A DNA stretch of 64,000 bases from Cryptomeria japonica (lineage: Eukaryota > Streptophyta > Pinopsida > Cupressales > Cupressaceae), in contig NC_081409.1 in the NCBI RefSeq assembly GCF_030272615.1, positions 649,050,468-649,114,467 of the forward strand, in the 5' to 3' direction. The notes beneath the pieces were generated by a model, which searched no databases, was not told the DNA's origin, and saw only the letters and a program-made list of their open reading frames with translations. The position numbers and the translations under genes were made by a program. Positions 44,882-56,754 of this stretch are shown here, one piece after another (within the stretch, counting starts at the first letter, position 1; each line of letters begins with the position of its first letter).

Positions 44882-46521
44882 TGTTGTTCCCAATTTTTGA
44901 TCTCCTTATCTTCTCTATAAGAATTTTCAAGCCTCTATCCCATATGGAGAGAAGAAAATAGAAGTCCAAGACAACATTTAACGAGGTTTATACAAAATCC
45001 TTCTACACTTCAAGCTTATACTAAGCTTAGGTGGGTATACCATTTGTGAACACTTTTCACAATTATGACAAAAGATTCACTGGAAAACCAGTGTCAACTT
45101 CTGCAAACCCTTATCACCTTAAACATAACTAAACATAAAGGAAAGATTCATATTCATTTTTATTTTTGATCTCCAAGAAGGTTATAAAACTTATCAAACT
45201 ATACCAATGCCTTATCCCAAGCTTCAGAGTCACCTAAGACTAGATAAGAATTCTAAATAGGAAATCCACGTACATTTCATCATTTTGACTTCACCAAATT
45301 TATATATGCCTGACATATATAAATTTTACCTTTGTGCTAAACCCAGTTATCAAATTCAAGCAGAATTACTGATTACTAACCAAAAGATTTTAAGTATATT
45401 TAATCCCCCTCCTTGAGAGAAAAACCTAAAACATCTCTATAAAATTGCCTTGCAACTCATTCAATCAAACAATCCTAGATTATCTAACCGAACTCGTAAA
45501 TCAATCATACATACAAGAAGACAACATGAATCTAGGCTCAAAATGATGTGATCTATGTATTGATATCCTTCATCAAAATATTTACATAACTCAGAATGAT
45601 CTTCCAAAAACCAGAAAAAACCTTAAAAATATTTTGCCAGAGTGTTTTTACAAAATTCTTGTGATACCTTACAAATGAGAAGAATAGAGGATAAAAAGAG
45701 GAGGGAAAAAGATTAGGTCTGCATCAGAAATCGCCAAGTTCCTTCTTTCCCCAACTGAAAAATATTCCCTCTTCCTTCCCATTGAAAATTCTCTCAAAAT
45801 ATCTCATATTTGTTAAAACAAACCACATGACTGATTTCCTTGTCTCAAGAGCTTTCCAATGATATATAATACTTGCCATTTCGGGTAAAAAATACCTCTT
45901 GAGAAAATTAATCTTGAATGTGCAAGCCATCATTTAAATTTTCATATTTTCCTCAATATTTAAGACTATGCAATTTAACTTTGTTTTTTCACAAATTTAT
46001 CCTTTGTGCCTTGCCACGTGGCAGCTTGTGATTCTCCCGTGGCACCACCTAGGATGACACTTGGACCTACCACCTCAGCTCCATCTCATCGGCTTGCGGG
46101 CCGCCACCTGTCTACCACTGGATTGCCACCAGACCCACCAGCTCACCTCCATCTCAATGCCACCTCACTTGGACCCACTAGATCACCTGCCACCTAGACC
46201 TGCCAGCTCATCTTTCACCATTTTGCGAAGGGTAACCTTTGTGCATTTTCACTTCGCGAAACAACGCCAGTCGCCTATCACCATCGAACTTTCTCGATCC
46301 TTAACTTTTCATTGTTTCATGAAGGGTAACTTTTGTGCATCTTCTCTTTGTGAAACAACGCTAGTTGTTGATCATCCTCAAACCTACAAACTCATTAATT
46401 CTCCTTTTTACTGCAAAACCAGGGCGCTTACCTCGGGAATCATGCACAGATGGAGTCCACCTGTTTGCCAACTATCTCTTCACCGCCTCAGGGTTTGTGC
46501 ATACATGTGTGGGGTCCACTA

Positions 46522-46908
46522 TGTTGAAATGTGGTGACTAATCAGCAAAGTATTGTACCCTCAACACGTATCCTTGTCGGGGTATTTTTTGGGTATTTTT
46601 TTTATGAAAACCGACATTGTAATAAAACCCTAAAAAGGCCAACTTTGTTTTTGCCCTAAGAACGCATGTTATAAGCGGCTAGGATGCTTAAGGCATTGTA
46701 AGGTTGATGTACTATTTTTACTGGATAATAAGAAAGATTGGACGGCTATGTATGGTGGACGTAGCCCATTCTGGGTGAACCACGTTAAATCTCTGTGTTA
46801 TCTGTGTCCTGTTTTATTTCTTTATCTTTTGTATTTAAATCTGCATATAATTGTTAGTTCATATTTGCTTCGGATCTACTTGAAACCCTAACAATTGGTA
46901 TCAGAGCA
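46522..46908 (+). repeat. 5' LTR of I (46522-46894) and primer site (46897-46908)
   Basis: It begins TGTTGAAATGTGGTGACT and ends GAAACCCTAACA; TGGTATCAGAGC follows after two bases. The LTR is 373 bp, the usual small size of this Copia type. Confidence 0.93.
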
Positions 46909-46952
46909 AGGTTTTCTATAAATTGGCAGGACTCTCAAATTTGAGTGGGAGC

Positions 46953-47770
46953 AATGGAGGATTCCAAATTCAAGGTCAAAAAGTTTAATGGCCAGAACTA
47001 TCAATTATGGAAAATGTAGATGGAGGATTACCTGTATCAAAAGGATTTGTGGTGGCCATTGGAAGGAAAGGCAAAGAAAGCGACCACAATGTCAGATGAA
47101 GAGTGGAAAATTTTAGATAGAAAGGCACTAGGAGACATTTTAGACAGAAGCAAAAATGACTGTAGATTTGATGGTGACATTGGCAAAGTTGTATGAGAAA
47201 CCCTCGGCTTCGAATAAGGTATTTCTTATGAAGCGTTTGTTTAATTTGAAAATGAGTGAGAGAGGATGTGTAGTGGAGCACTTAAATGAATTTAATACAA
47301 TTACCATTCAATTGTCTTTAGTAAAAATTACTTTTGCAGAAGAGGTTAGGGCTCTCTTGATTTTATGTTCTTTGCCAGAAAGCTGGAATAGCTTGGTTAT
47401 GGCTGTAAGTAACTCTATCTCTGGTAAAAATACTTTGGTATTTGATGATATTGTTGGTGTTATCCTAAGTGAGGAAATATGAAGGAAAAGCATAGGTGAG
47501 ACTCCAACATCATCGGGTAGTGTTTTGAATGTGGAGAATAGAGGAAGATAAAAGGAAAGAGGAAAAGGCCCTGGGAATGAGAAGTCATGAGGAAAGTCAA
47601 AGAAAGGACGCTCTCAATCTAGAGGAAAGAAAGATTGTTGGTACTACGGAAAGCCTGGTCATCTAAAGAAAGACTGTTGGTCTCAGAAAAACAAAGAAGG
47701 AGACAAAAATGAAAATGATAGTAAGGAAGCTAATATTGCAAGTAATACTTTACAAGATGCTTTAATCTTA
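46953..47770 (+). pseudogene. I Gag with one knuckle
   Basis: It starts MEDSKFKVKKFNGQNYQLWK, with a TAG after Met shortly after. A frameshift near 47150 leads into MVTLAKLYEKPSASNKVFLM and LLILCSLPESWNSLV. The CCHC-type knuckle reads CWYYGKPGHLKKDC, with Tyr for the second Cys. Confidence 0.88.
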
Positions 47771-47773
47771 TGT

Positions 47774-49190
47774 TTGGATAATGTTAATGATTCCTGGGTA
47801 ATAGATTCTCAGGCTTTATTTCATGCTACACCCCATAGAAAATATTTTCTAGATTATGTTCAAGGTGATTTTGGACAGGTATATTTGGGTGATGATGAGC
47901 CCTGTCAAATTATTGGAAAAGGAAAGATAAAGATCAAGTTGCAGAATGGAAATGACTGGTTTCTGCAGGAGGTAAGACATGTTCCTAATTTAAGAAGAAA
48001 TTTAATTTCTACAGGGCAACTAGGTAGTGAAGGTTGCATAGTTACCCTCTCAGATAGTATGTGGAAGGTCACTAAAGGAACATTAGTAATAGCTAAAGGT
48101 GTGAAGGTAGGCACATTATATCTATGTACAGGTAACACTTACTCTACCTTAGCTGCTACAGATAAAGTTACTGCAGGGACAACAACAATAAATGTTGCAA
48201 GAATAGATTCGATAATGTGGCACCATAGGCTTGGGCACATGAGTGAGAAAGGGATGAAAACCCTTCACTCCAAAAATCTATTGCCAGGACTAAAGAAGAT
48301 TGATTTAGAGTTCTGTGAAAACTGTGTTTATGGTAAACAGAAAAGAGTCAGATTTCTCAAGGTTGGGAAAGAGAAGAAGAGTGAGAAGTTAGAGCTTGTA
48401 CATTCAGATTTATGGGGACCGACTCAAGTATCATCTCTTGGTGGCTCTTGTTATTATGTTAATTTTTATTGATGACTCAACCAAAAAAACATGGGTATAT
48501 TTCCTAAAACAAAAATCAAATGTTTTTGAAACTTTTAAGAAATGGAAAGCTTTGGTTGAGAATGAGACAGGAAAAAATTTGAAGTGTCTCAGATCAGATA
48601 ATGGAGGTGAGTATTGTAGCAAAGCATTTGAATATTAATGCTCCTTAAATGGGATTTGAAAGTAGAAGACAGTTCTAGGAACTCCACAAGAAAATGGTGT
48701 GTCAGAGAGAATGAATAGGACTATCATGGAACGCACGAGGAGCATGAGATTGCATGCTGAATTGCCCTTACATTTTTGGGCAGATGTTGTACATACTATT
48801 GTCTATTTGATAAATAGAGGACCTTCAACCCCTTTGGATGGTGGTATTCTAGAGGAGGCATGGACTGGTAAAAGGTAAATTATTCTTTTCTAAAAACTTT
48901 TGGTTGTGAAGCTTTTGTCCATGTTGATAAAGAAAACGAAACCAAGCTTGATGCTAAATCTCAAAAATGTACCTTCATTGGATATGGGATAGATGAATAT
49001 GGCTATCGGTTATGGGATTTTGAAAATAAGAAAATAATTAGAAGTAGAGATGTTATATTCAATGAGAAGGTTATGTATAAAGAACATATGCAGGAAAAGA
49101 AGCATGAACAGGACAAACAAGAATATGTGGTGTTGGATGAGATTCCTAAAAATGAAATGCCATGGGTACCTGATGCTCAGCAACAATAGA
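47774..49190 (+). pseudogene. I protease and integrase
   Basis: The protease opening is SWVIDSQALFHAT, where Gly of the DSG active site is Gln, so it is probably inactive. The zinc domain is WHHRLGHMSEKG with FCENCVYGKQKRV. The core has [18 protein letters not shown] and SERMNRTIME, so the DDE triad is present. Frameshifts fall near 48470, 48635 and 48870. The C-terminal part with IGYGIDEYGYRLWDFENKK precedes the linker. Confidence 0.9.
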
Positions 49191-49329
49191 TTGTCCCACA
49201 AACTCCTACAAGTGTTAGATGTTCTAAGAGGTCAAGTAGACCCCCTAAAAGATTTTCTCCTTCTTTGTATTCTATTTTATTAACTGATTCTGGTGAACCT
49301 GAAGAATATGAAGAAGCAATGTAGGTGGA

Positions 49330-50160
49330 TGCCAAACAATAGTGGGAGCTAGGCATGAAAGAGGAGATGGACTCCTTGATGACAAATAAGACTTGGGACT
49401 TAGTCCCTTTACCTGTAGAAAAAAGAGCTTTGCCTAACAAATGGGTTTATAGGCTGAAGGAGGAGGAAGGAGGTTAGAAATATATAAGGCCAGACTTGTG
49501 GTAAAAGGTTTTGCACAGAAAAAGGGTATGATTATGATGAAATATTTTCTCCAATTGTAAAAATGACTTTAATTAGAACTGTACTTAGTCTTGTGATTAC
49601 AGATAATTTACATCTTGAACAATTAGATGTCAAAATAGATTTTCTCTACGGAGTTTTGGAGGAGGAAATTTACATGTTGCAACCACAGGGATATGAGGTC
49701 AAAGGTAAGGAGAACTTGGTGTGCAGTTGAAGAAAAGTTTGTATGGCCTAAAGCAAGCACCCCGACAATGGTATTTAAAATTTGATAGTTTCATGTCTGA
49801 ACATAGTTATCATAGATGTCATTCTGATCATTGTGTATATTTTAAGAGATTGGATAATGACAATTATATTATCCTATTGCTTTATGTTGATGACATGCTT
49901 GTTGCTGGGTCTAACATGCAACATATAAATGATCTTAAATAGAAATTAGCCAAGTCATTTTCTATGAAGGATTTGGGTGTAGCTAAGAAAATTCTTGATA
50001 TGAGGATTACATGGGATAAGAAAAATAGAACCTTGAATTTGTCCCAAAGTGAGTATATAAAGAAGGTGTTGAAAAGATTTAACATGCAAGATGCAAAAGT
50101 AGTTAGTACACCTTTGGCTAGTCATTTCAGATTGACTAAGGAGATGTGCCCAAAGGCATA
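49330..50160 (+). pseudogene. I reverse transcriptase
   Basis: It has the opening MKEEMDSLMTNKTWDLV-type segment near 49358, [19 protein letters not shown], and the intact catalytic LLYVDDMLVAG near 49880. Small shifts occur near 49470 and 49720, and TAG at 49939 interrupts. SMKDLGVAKKILDMRI follows. Confidence 0.9.
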
Positions 50161-50176
50161 GGAAGAGGTTAATAAA

Positions 50177-50845
50177 ATGTCTAACATCCCGTATTCATCA
50201 GCTGTTGGCAGTCTGATGTATGCAATGGTATGCAGAAGGCTAGATATTGCACATGCAGTGCGAGTTGTGAGCAGGTTTATGAGTAATCTAGGTATGGAAC
50301 ATTGGAATGTTGTGAAATGGAGCCTTCGGTATTTGAAAGGAACCACTACGAAGGCATTACATTTCAAAGGATCTAATGCTACTTTGATTGGATTTGTTGA
50401 CTCCGATCTGGTAGGTGATATTAATTCACAAAGGAGTACTATAGGGTATGTTTTTACTATAGGGGGAACTACAATCAGTTGGATTTCTAGGCTGCAAAAG
50501 GTTGTTGCACTTTCAACCACTGAAGCTGAGTATGTTGCTGCTATAGAAGCCAGCAAGGAGATGATTTGGTTACAATGTTTTCTGGAGGAATTGGGTCAGA
50601 CACAAGAGTATCGTCCATTGTATACTGATAGCCAGAGTGTCATTCATCTTGCAAAGAACTCTGCTTTTCATTCAAGGACAAAGCACATTCAGCTCAGGTA
50701 CCACTTCATTCGGACTGTTTTGGAGGAGGGTCAGATACGGCTTGAGAAGATTCACACAAGTGAGAATCTTGTCGATATGTTCATGAAGGTAGTTCCACAG
50801 GAGAAGCTGATTTTTTCATCAGTTTCTGTTGGTCTTCTTGATTGA
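50177..50845 (+). CDS. I RNase H and RT tail, open over 222 residues
   Basis: It is open from MSNIPYSSAVGSLMYAMVC through the RNase H. The acidic positions are visible: GFVDSDLVGD, STTEAEYVAA, YTDSQSVIHL and ENLVDMF. It ends VGLLD before the 3' non-coding part. The duplicated phrase agtctccaagtg followed by gaga at 50925-50980 contains the short polypurine tract before the 3' LTR. Confidence 0.88.
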   Translation: MSNIPYSSAVGSLMYAMVCRRLDIAHAVRVVSRFMSNLGMEHWNVVKWSLRYLKGTTTKALHFKGSNATLIGFVDSDLVGDINSQRSTIGYVFTIGGTTISWISRLQKVVALSTTEAEYVAAIEASKEMIWLQCFLEELGQTQEYRPLYTDSQSVIHLAKNSAFHSRTKHIQLRYHFIRTVLEEGQIRLEKIHTSENLVDMFMKVVPQEKLIFSSVSVGLLD

Positions 50846-50981
50846 TAATTGTGGAATTTATACCAGTCAAGTCCTAGTGTTTTATCTAGCGGATGTTGCA
50901 TGTATAGTGGTATTGTTTAGTATCAGTCTCCAAGTGGGAGATTGTTTGGTGTGGAGCCTGATTAGTCTCCAAGTGAGAGAT

Positions 50982-51109
50982 TGTTGAAATGTGGTGACTG
51001 ATCAGCAAAGTATTGTACCCTCAGATTGTTTATTTATTTATCTTTTGTATTTAAATCTGCATATAATTGTTAGTTCATATTTGCTTCGAATTTGCTTGAA
51101 ACCCTAACA
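50982..51109 (+). repeat. 3' LTR of I, internally deleted
   Basis: It matches the first ~40 and last ~85 bases of 46522-46894; about 245 bases in between are missing. Confidence 0.9.
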
Positions 51110-51114
51110 CATTG

Positions 51115-51998
51115 GGCATCAACCAACACCTTGCATCAAAAAACTTCAAGGCTTTGACACTATGGTTGTGTGTGTTCTTACTTTTAAGCACCAAAATATT
51201 TCTTTGCCCAGCCCATGTGGGATAATAGCCTTTTTCCTTGGAATGCATTTTTTGAAAGTTTTTCGTGCAGGGAGGAGCTGGGTGCTTTGCCATTGCACTT
51301 GCTGAAAGTTATAATTCTCTTTGCATTCATGCAGGAGAGGATGAGGACTGGTTTACACCTTCCATTTTCATTATCCTGAATTTGATTGCCTTCCAAACTC
51401 CTTCTCCATTTCCACGCACAACAGGGAGAACTTCATGTTTTAAACCTACCAAGGCATTTTCTAACAAGTTTCATGTTGCCTCTTCCAATACTATGCAGAA
51501 GAGGATATTTGGCATTCAAACCTGCCATCCATTTGTAGAAATTTTTGTTTATGCCCTTCAACAGCATTCTGCGTAGGGGAAACTCGAATTATACCTTCAA
51601 CACCGGGAGGTTGGTTTTCAACCTGGCAATGCAACTTGCTTTGAGTTTTATGTGGTCTATACCTGCTGCCATGCAGAGGACAGGATCTGGCATTTAACAT
51701 GCCATTTGCATTTGTTTGATAGTTTTCTGACTTTTTCATTGCCAACAACATTTGCTGCAAGTTTCTAAACCCACGCCAAACTCCACTATTTCCCACCTTG
51801 CCTTTTCCAGCCATTAGATTTACTCCTACCAATTGAAATTTCTTGAAATTCTTTGTCAGCATTGCTACACGACAGGGGAAGATATTGGCTTTACCTAACA
51901 AATTGCATTTGTTTGAAAATGTTTCTATTTGCCTTCATGTTTGCAGGGAGGGCTTTGGCTTTGGAGCTGCAAATATGCATTTATTAAAACCTTCCATG
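51115..51998 (-). repeat. Degenerate repeat array in G1
   Basis: Units of roughly 60-160 bases recur with a core like tgcagaagaggatatttggc, then aacctgccat, then gcatttgtttgaaa. Examples start near 51325, 51495, 51672, 51870 and 51945. The same units occur in reverse in G2 (53590-54400) and again at 56160-56400. No protein is supported here; apparent reading frames are translations of the units. Confidence 0.7.
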
Positions 51999-52003
51999 CC
52001 TCC

Positions 52004-55000
52004 TGTTAGGACTCATTAAATTTGAGTGAATTTGAGAGGCCCATTTCAAAATTTTACTCTACATTTCCAAATGATCATAAAATGAGTCAGTTTGAATGGC
52101 TTAGTTAGAAAGAGGGTAAAATGGACTCAGTTAATCATCAAGAGGTAAAGATTTGAAATGTGTCCTACACCTTTCATTTAGCTAATGAAGTGTTGTGCAA
52201 CTTTAAAAATTCAATTTGGATCAATTGATCAGGTACCCATTTCAAGGGGTGAGCTCAAAGTGCATGTTAGGCGCAAATGCAGATTTTATTAAGTGGCCTA
52301 CTTTGAGCACCTATAACTATTGATCGGTTGATTGTCATATTGAATTTCAAAGTGCACTAAATTCCATGCATAAATGTGAGCCTCCATGCAAAATTTCAAG
52401 TCTTTGTGAATCCATTTGCTCAGTTTAGCAGGCTCAATCTGTTTGTAGTTTGTGTTGTTTGACAAGTCCCTGTTTCAGTAGCTAGTCGAAGCCTTGTTTT
52501 GCAGAAGTGTAAAAGTTGCCCCGATGAATGTCATGTGAGAATTTTTTTTCCAGGCTATTGCTGGTATAAAAAATAAGCTACGTTTCTAGTTTCAAGCTCC
52601 TGCCAATCCGTTTGATCAATTTTCAAAAGGGTTTCTTGAGCCACCTTATTCAGTGTTTCCGTACTTTCATTGCCACATCAGTTAAAGTAGCCATTTTCAT
52701 GAGTGCACCATTTGCACCCAGTCAGCTTCCCAATCGAACTGAGCATTCTAAGATTTGATCTATACTTCAAGGTACCTATGCCTCAGATTTGAGGGTCTAC
52801 GGAGATCATTTGATATTTTTAAGAAAGTCATCATGAGTTGCTTGCGCATTGACTTCATCAAGTCCGCAGTGCTAACAAAGCCAGATGGTCATCTTTGACC
52901 ATTAATATTTCTTCACTTGGGATTTGTCTAGACAAACCGCTTGGTAGATTTCATGTTTGTATATCAGAGTACACGCCTATCAGATGGCGATGTCCAAAAA
53001 GATGTTTTAACTAGTTTGACAATTACGTCTTTGCGATCAAATGCAAAAATGTGGCACAAGTGCTCGAAAGTTGCAAAACTCAGTTTGATGATCCAAAAAT
53101 GGTGCTGATCGATTCCAGAGGTATGTTCAAGGTTCCTAAGGTGTTTTTAGGAGTCAATTGCATGAAAACGAATTTTTTTTTAGTCTGGCCCACCCTGGGG
53201 CCCGACCTGACTTGCCACTTCATATATGTTTTAAACAAGAATTAGCTCTAAGTAGTATGCAGCTGATGTAATTAAGCTTAATAGGATATTGACAAAGAGT
53301 TATGAGGATTTTTCAAGTGAAACCCCAACTTGTTGCACCTGATGGTTCTTTGATGCAAATTGGTTTAAGGAATTTCTTCATGAAATCAGGATAAAACATT
53401 GTAGGTGTTGTTACACATCATATTTACAATTTGGGGCCAAGTGTTGATCAACATCTTGTGGATAAGACATTGGATCTATCTTAGCTTACCTGATAAAAGA
53501 CTACATTCAAAAACCTCAGAAACTTTCAATGTAAATGGCAGGTGTAAGGTGTGATTCCATAACCTTTGGCAACTCCTCCTTGCCTATGCATGGCTTGGTA
53601 TTGTAAGAAGTCATTTAAACTTTCAACAAATGCAAATTGGCTAGTGTAATTCTAGTATAGTCCTCAGTGTGGTGGGTGAAGTGGAGAAGGCGTTGAAGAA
53701 GCTTTATAAATTTGCAAGCAAATCCCATGGGCATACATAATGCCAAGCTCTTCCCACGCCTGGCTGAAAGGAGAGGGATTTTATGAGCTATCAACCAAAT
53801 GCAATTGGCAGATTTGAAGCAAATTCCCCTCTGCATGGCTAGTGAAAAGGTCGTAGAAATGCAAGCAAGGGTAATGGCAGGTGTAAGACAAATCTCGCGG
53901 CCCCTGCCAAGTCTTCCTCACTACTATGGCATAGATCCTCTGCAAACAATGGAGAAGGTGTTGAAACTATTAGCAAATGCAATTGCTGGGCATGAAGCCA
54001 ACATCTTGTGGAGAGGGCGTTCAAAACTTTAGAAACCTCTAGGCATCTACAAGGGGTTACGTGAGGGCAAATGTTTTGAAAAGGTTTTAGAAATTCTACA
54101 AGTGTTCTCCTACACAACACGTGAGGTGTAAACTAATTAATATCCCCCTGCGCAGAGCTGTGGGTGAAGGAAGGCATTTAAAAAATCTATGGCAGATGCA
54201 ATGTCAAACACAATTCCCAGGTGAAAATGCAGTCTTCCCTGCCACGGGGCATGTTGAAAGGATAATAGAAACTTTCAGGTGTAAAGCTTTTCAAACTCCT
54301 CCTGTGTGGCATAGTGTAGAAGAGCATTAAGGAAATTTCCAAGCAAATGTATTGGCTACTGTAGTGCCATTGAAAAGCTTCAGAATATGCAAATGCATAT
54401 ATCCCACATTGGTTGGGGAATGAAAGTATTTGATATTTAAAAGCAACGCTCCACACAAACATAGTGTCAAAGCCTCAAGGGCTTTTGACGGATGGTGTCG
54501 GTTGGGCGCCCAAGTGGACCCCACACATGTAGGCCTGTTTTCCAAGGTGACCAAGGAGGCCAAGTGACGACCAGGTGGATCCCATGTGGACACGGTTCCC
54601 AAGGAAAATTTTGCAGTGAAAGGGCGACTTAAGTGGTGAGCAAGTTCACAGCAGATCAACGATGCACGCAATTTTGCAAGCCGAAGTTCCTCGAGGATTA
54701 ACCATCATGAAGTGGTGAAAAGCACGCATGGAAAAGGGGATGGTTAATGATCGTGTAGGTTCATCGAGATCCGATGATGGCTGTTGTTTCGCAAGCCAAA
54801 GATGCTCGAGGATTAACCATCACGAAATGGTGAAAGATGACATGGCGTATAGGTGGTGATGAGGTAGACAAGTGGTAGTCCAGTGGTGGTGACGAGGCGA
54901 ACAAATGGCAGAAGATGAGGTGTCATACCAAGTGGTGCCCAGTGGATCCTCCTAGCAAATCACAGTCTGCCACGTGGTAGGGTGTTAGGCCAAAAAATGG

Positions 55001-56120
55001 TGAAAAACTAAAGTTAAATTGCATAGTTTCAACTATAGAAGAATTTAAAAAATTTAAATGATAGAGGTGCATTGAGAGATTAATTCACCTAGGGGTTGTT
55101 TTCTGGCCAAATATGAAAGTATTATATATCATTGGAAAGATCTTGGAATGAGGAATGCAGGTATTTAGTTTGTTTTAACAAAAATTAGATATTTAGAGAG
55201 AAGTTTCCATGGGAAGGAAATGAAATTCAGTAAGGGAAAGAAGACACATGGCTTGTTATGATGAAATCTGATCTTTTTCCCTCTCCTTCATATTCCCAAT
55301 TCTTCTCATTTTGTAAGGGATCGTCACAAGACTTTTGTAAAGAAACTCTAGCAAAATATATTTAGGGTTTTTTTCAGGTTTTGAGAAGATCACTCTGAGT
55401 TATGTAGAATTTGATGATGGATATTAATATACAGATCATATCATTTTGAGCTAATATTTATGTTGTCTTCTTGCATGCATTTGTTGATTTACCATGTTCT
55501 TTTAAATAATCAAGGGTTACTTGATTGGATGGGGATTGCAAGGCAAGCTTACAGACGTGTTTTAGGTTTTTCTCTCAAGGGGAGGAATTAAATATACGTA
55601 AAACCCCTCTATCAGTGATTCAATAGTGTTTTCTGCTTGAATTTAATGAACAGGTTTAGCATAAAGGAAAAACTTACATATATGCTAGGCATATATTAAG
55701 TTGATGAAGTTGAAGTGATAGGATGTATGTGAATGTCCAAATTCAAAATTCTTGTATAGCTTAGGTGACTCTGAAGCCTGAGATAAGGCACTGGTATAGT
55801 TTTCTAGGTTCTATAACCTTCTTGGTGATCAATGAAAATGATTACAAGCCTTTCTTTAATGTTCATTTATGTTCAAAGTGATAGGGTTTGCAGAGGTTGG
55901 CATTGGTTTTCTTTGTAAGTCTCTAATTGCAGCTGTGAAAGAATGATCACAAAGGGTATACCCGCCTAAGGTAAGTGGAAGCTTAAAGTGTAGAAGGTTT
56001 CTATATAAACCTTGTTATATGTTGTCTTTTGCTTTTGTTTCTTGTTGTTTCTCTCTGTAAGTAGCAAAGGCTTGAGAATTCTTGCAGAGAGGATAAAGAA
56101 ATCTGAATTTGAGAACAACA
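52004..56120 (+). mobile_element. Element G2: second member of the G family, inserted in G1 in opposite orientation
   Basis: It is flanked by TSD cctcc at 51999-52003 and 56121-56125. It begins TGTTAGGACTCATT and ends GAGAACAACA, like G1 on its own strand, and is 4117 bp. 52004-53260 matches 58010-56900 inverted, and 53590-56120 matches the rest of G1 inverted. The inner part holds the degenerate unit array (53590-54400), a region with cgaagttcctcgaggattaacc repeats near 54680-54830, and a non-coding tail. No Gag, pol, PBS or PPT was recognised, and no gene is supported. Confidence 0.85.
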
Positions 56121-56481
56121 CCTCCCAAACACCATGCAGACTTAGGACACTTGCAAAGGGAGGAATGTTGACAAAGGCAACGACATTGGGCATTAAACCT
56201 GCCATTTCAATTTGCTTGAAATTTTTTATTTAATACCTTTTCCAACCACCATGACATACTCAGAAAGTTCTGGTAGAGGGTGTGGAACTTGGCTTTTATG
56301 CCTAACACTTGCATTTATTTTAAATTTTATTGCCTCTCTTTCCCAACTTACCTCATGACAAGGGGTCATTGCATTAAGTTTAAATGCCTTTGCTTGAAGT
56401 TTATAAACAGTTTTTTCCAGCAAAGTCTGGTGGGATTCAAGTATTGACAATATCTCCTTCATAGTCGTGGCCTTGGCTGCT

Positions 56482-56754
56482 TCAGGATGAACGAAAAATC
56501 CTAATAGGAGTGTGGGAATCGAAGTAAACCATGATGCCTTGTCTTTCCTTGGGATATATCTGCTTGACTGCAATCATTTTTTGGTCTGGAAGAATTCCCT
56601 TGAAAACAACACTGAATCCTCCTTCTCCTATCTTATTCTCAGGGTTGAAGTCATTTGTGGGATTTTTAATCACCTCTAGACATAATGGATTTGAAATTGT
56701 GTTCATATTTGTCAATTTTGTGTCGCCATTATCTACAAAGGATCTTCTCTTCAT
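56482..56754 (-). pseudogene. Captured receptor-like kinase fragment in G1
   Basis: The - strand frame reads a juxtamembrane-like lead-in, then FNPENKIGEGGFSVVFKGIL with the glycine-rich ATP loop, and MIAVKQIYPKERQG with the VAIK-type lysine. The catalytic loop, DFG and C-lobe are absent, so it is a fragment of about 90 residues and not a working kinase. It lies in sense with G1. The corresponding stretch of G2 (about 53270-53590) does not show it. Confidence 0.8.

Larger units (their letters stand above)
46522..51109 (+). mobile_element. Element I: near-complete Copia element, Tork-like, inside G1
   Basis: LTRs are 46522-46894 and 50982-51109, with a PBS at 46897-46908. Gag, protease, integrase, RT and RNase H all sit in order. 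The second LTR has lost about 245 internal bases. The flanks are cacta and cattg; the uninterrupted sister sequence in G2 (complement at about 54510, ccacttgggc) shows the empty site and suggests an original TSD of cactt that has since changed. The lineage call rests on Gag and integrase wording and is tentative. Confidence 0.88.

Noticed and set aside
45000-46520. Apparent coding frames on both strands in the left arm of G1
   Set aside because: No family landmarks, and the matching inverted stretch of G2 does not keep the frames.
51491-51901. A 136-residue protein on the - strand in G1
   Set aside because: It is a translation of the degenerate unit array and is not kept in the sister copy.
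56482-56754. A host kinase gene
   Set aside because: Only the N-lobe start is present; there is no catalytic loop or C-lobe, and it lies within a mobile unit.
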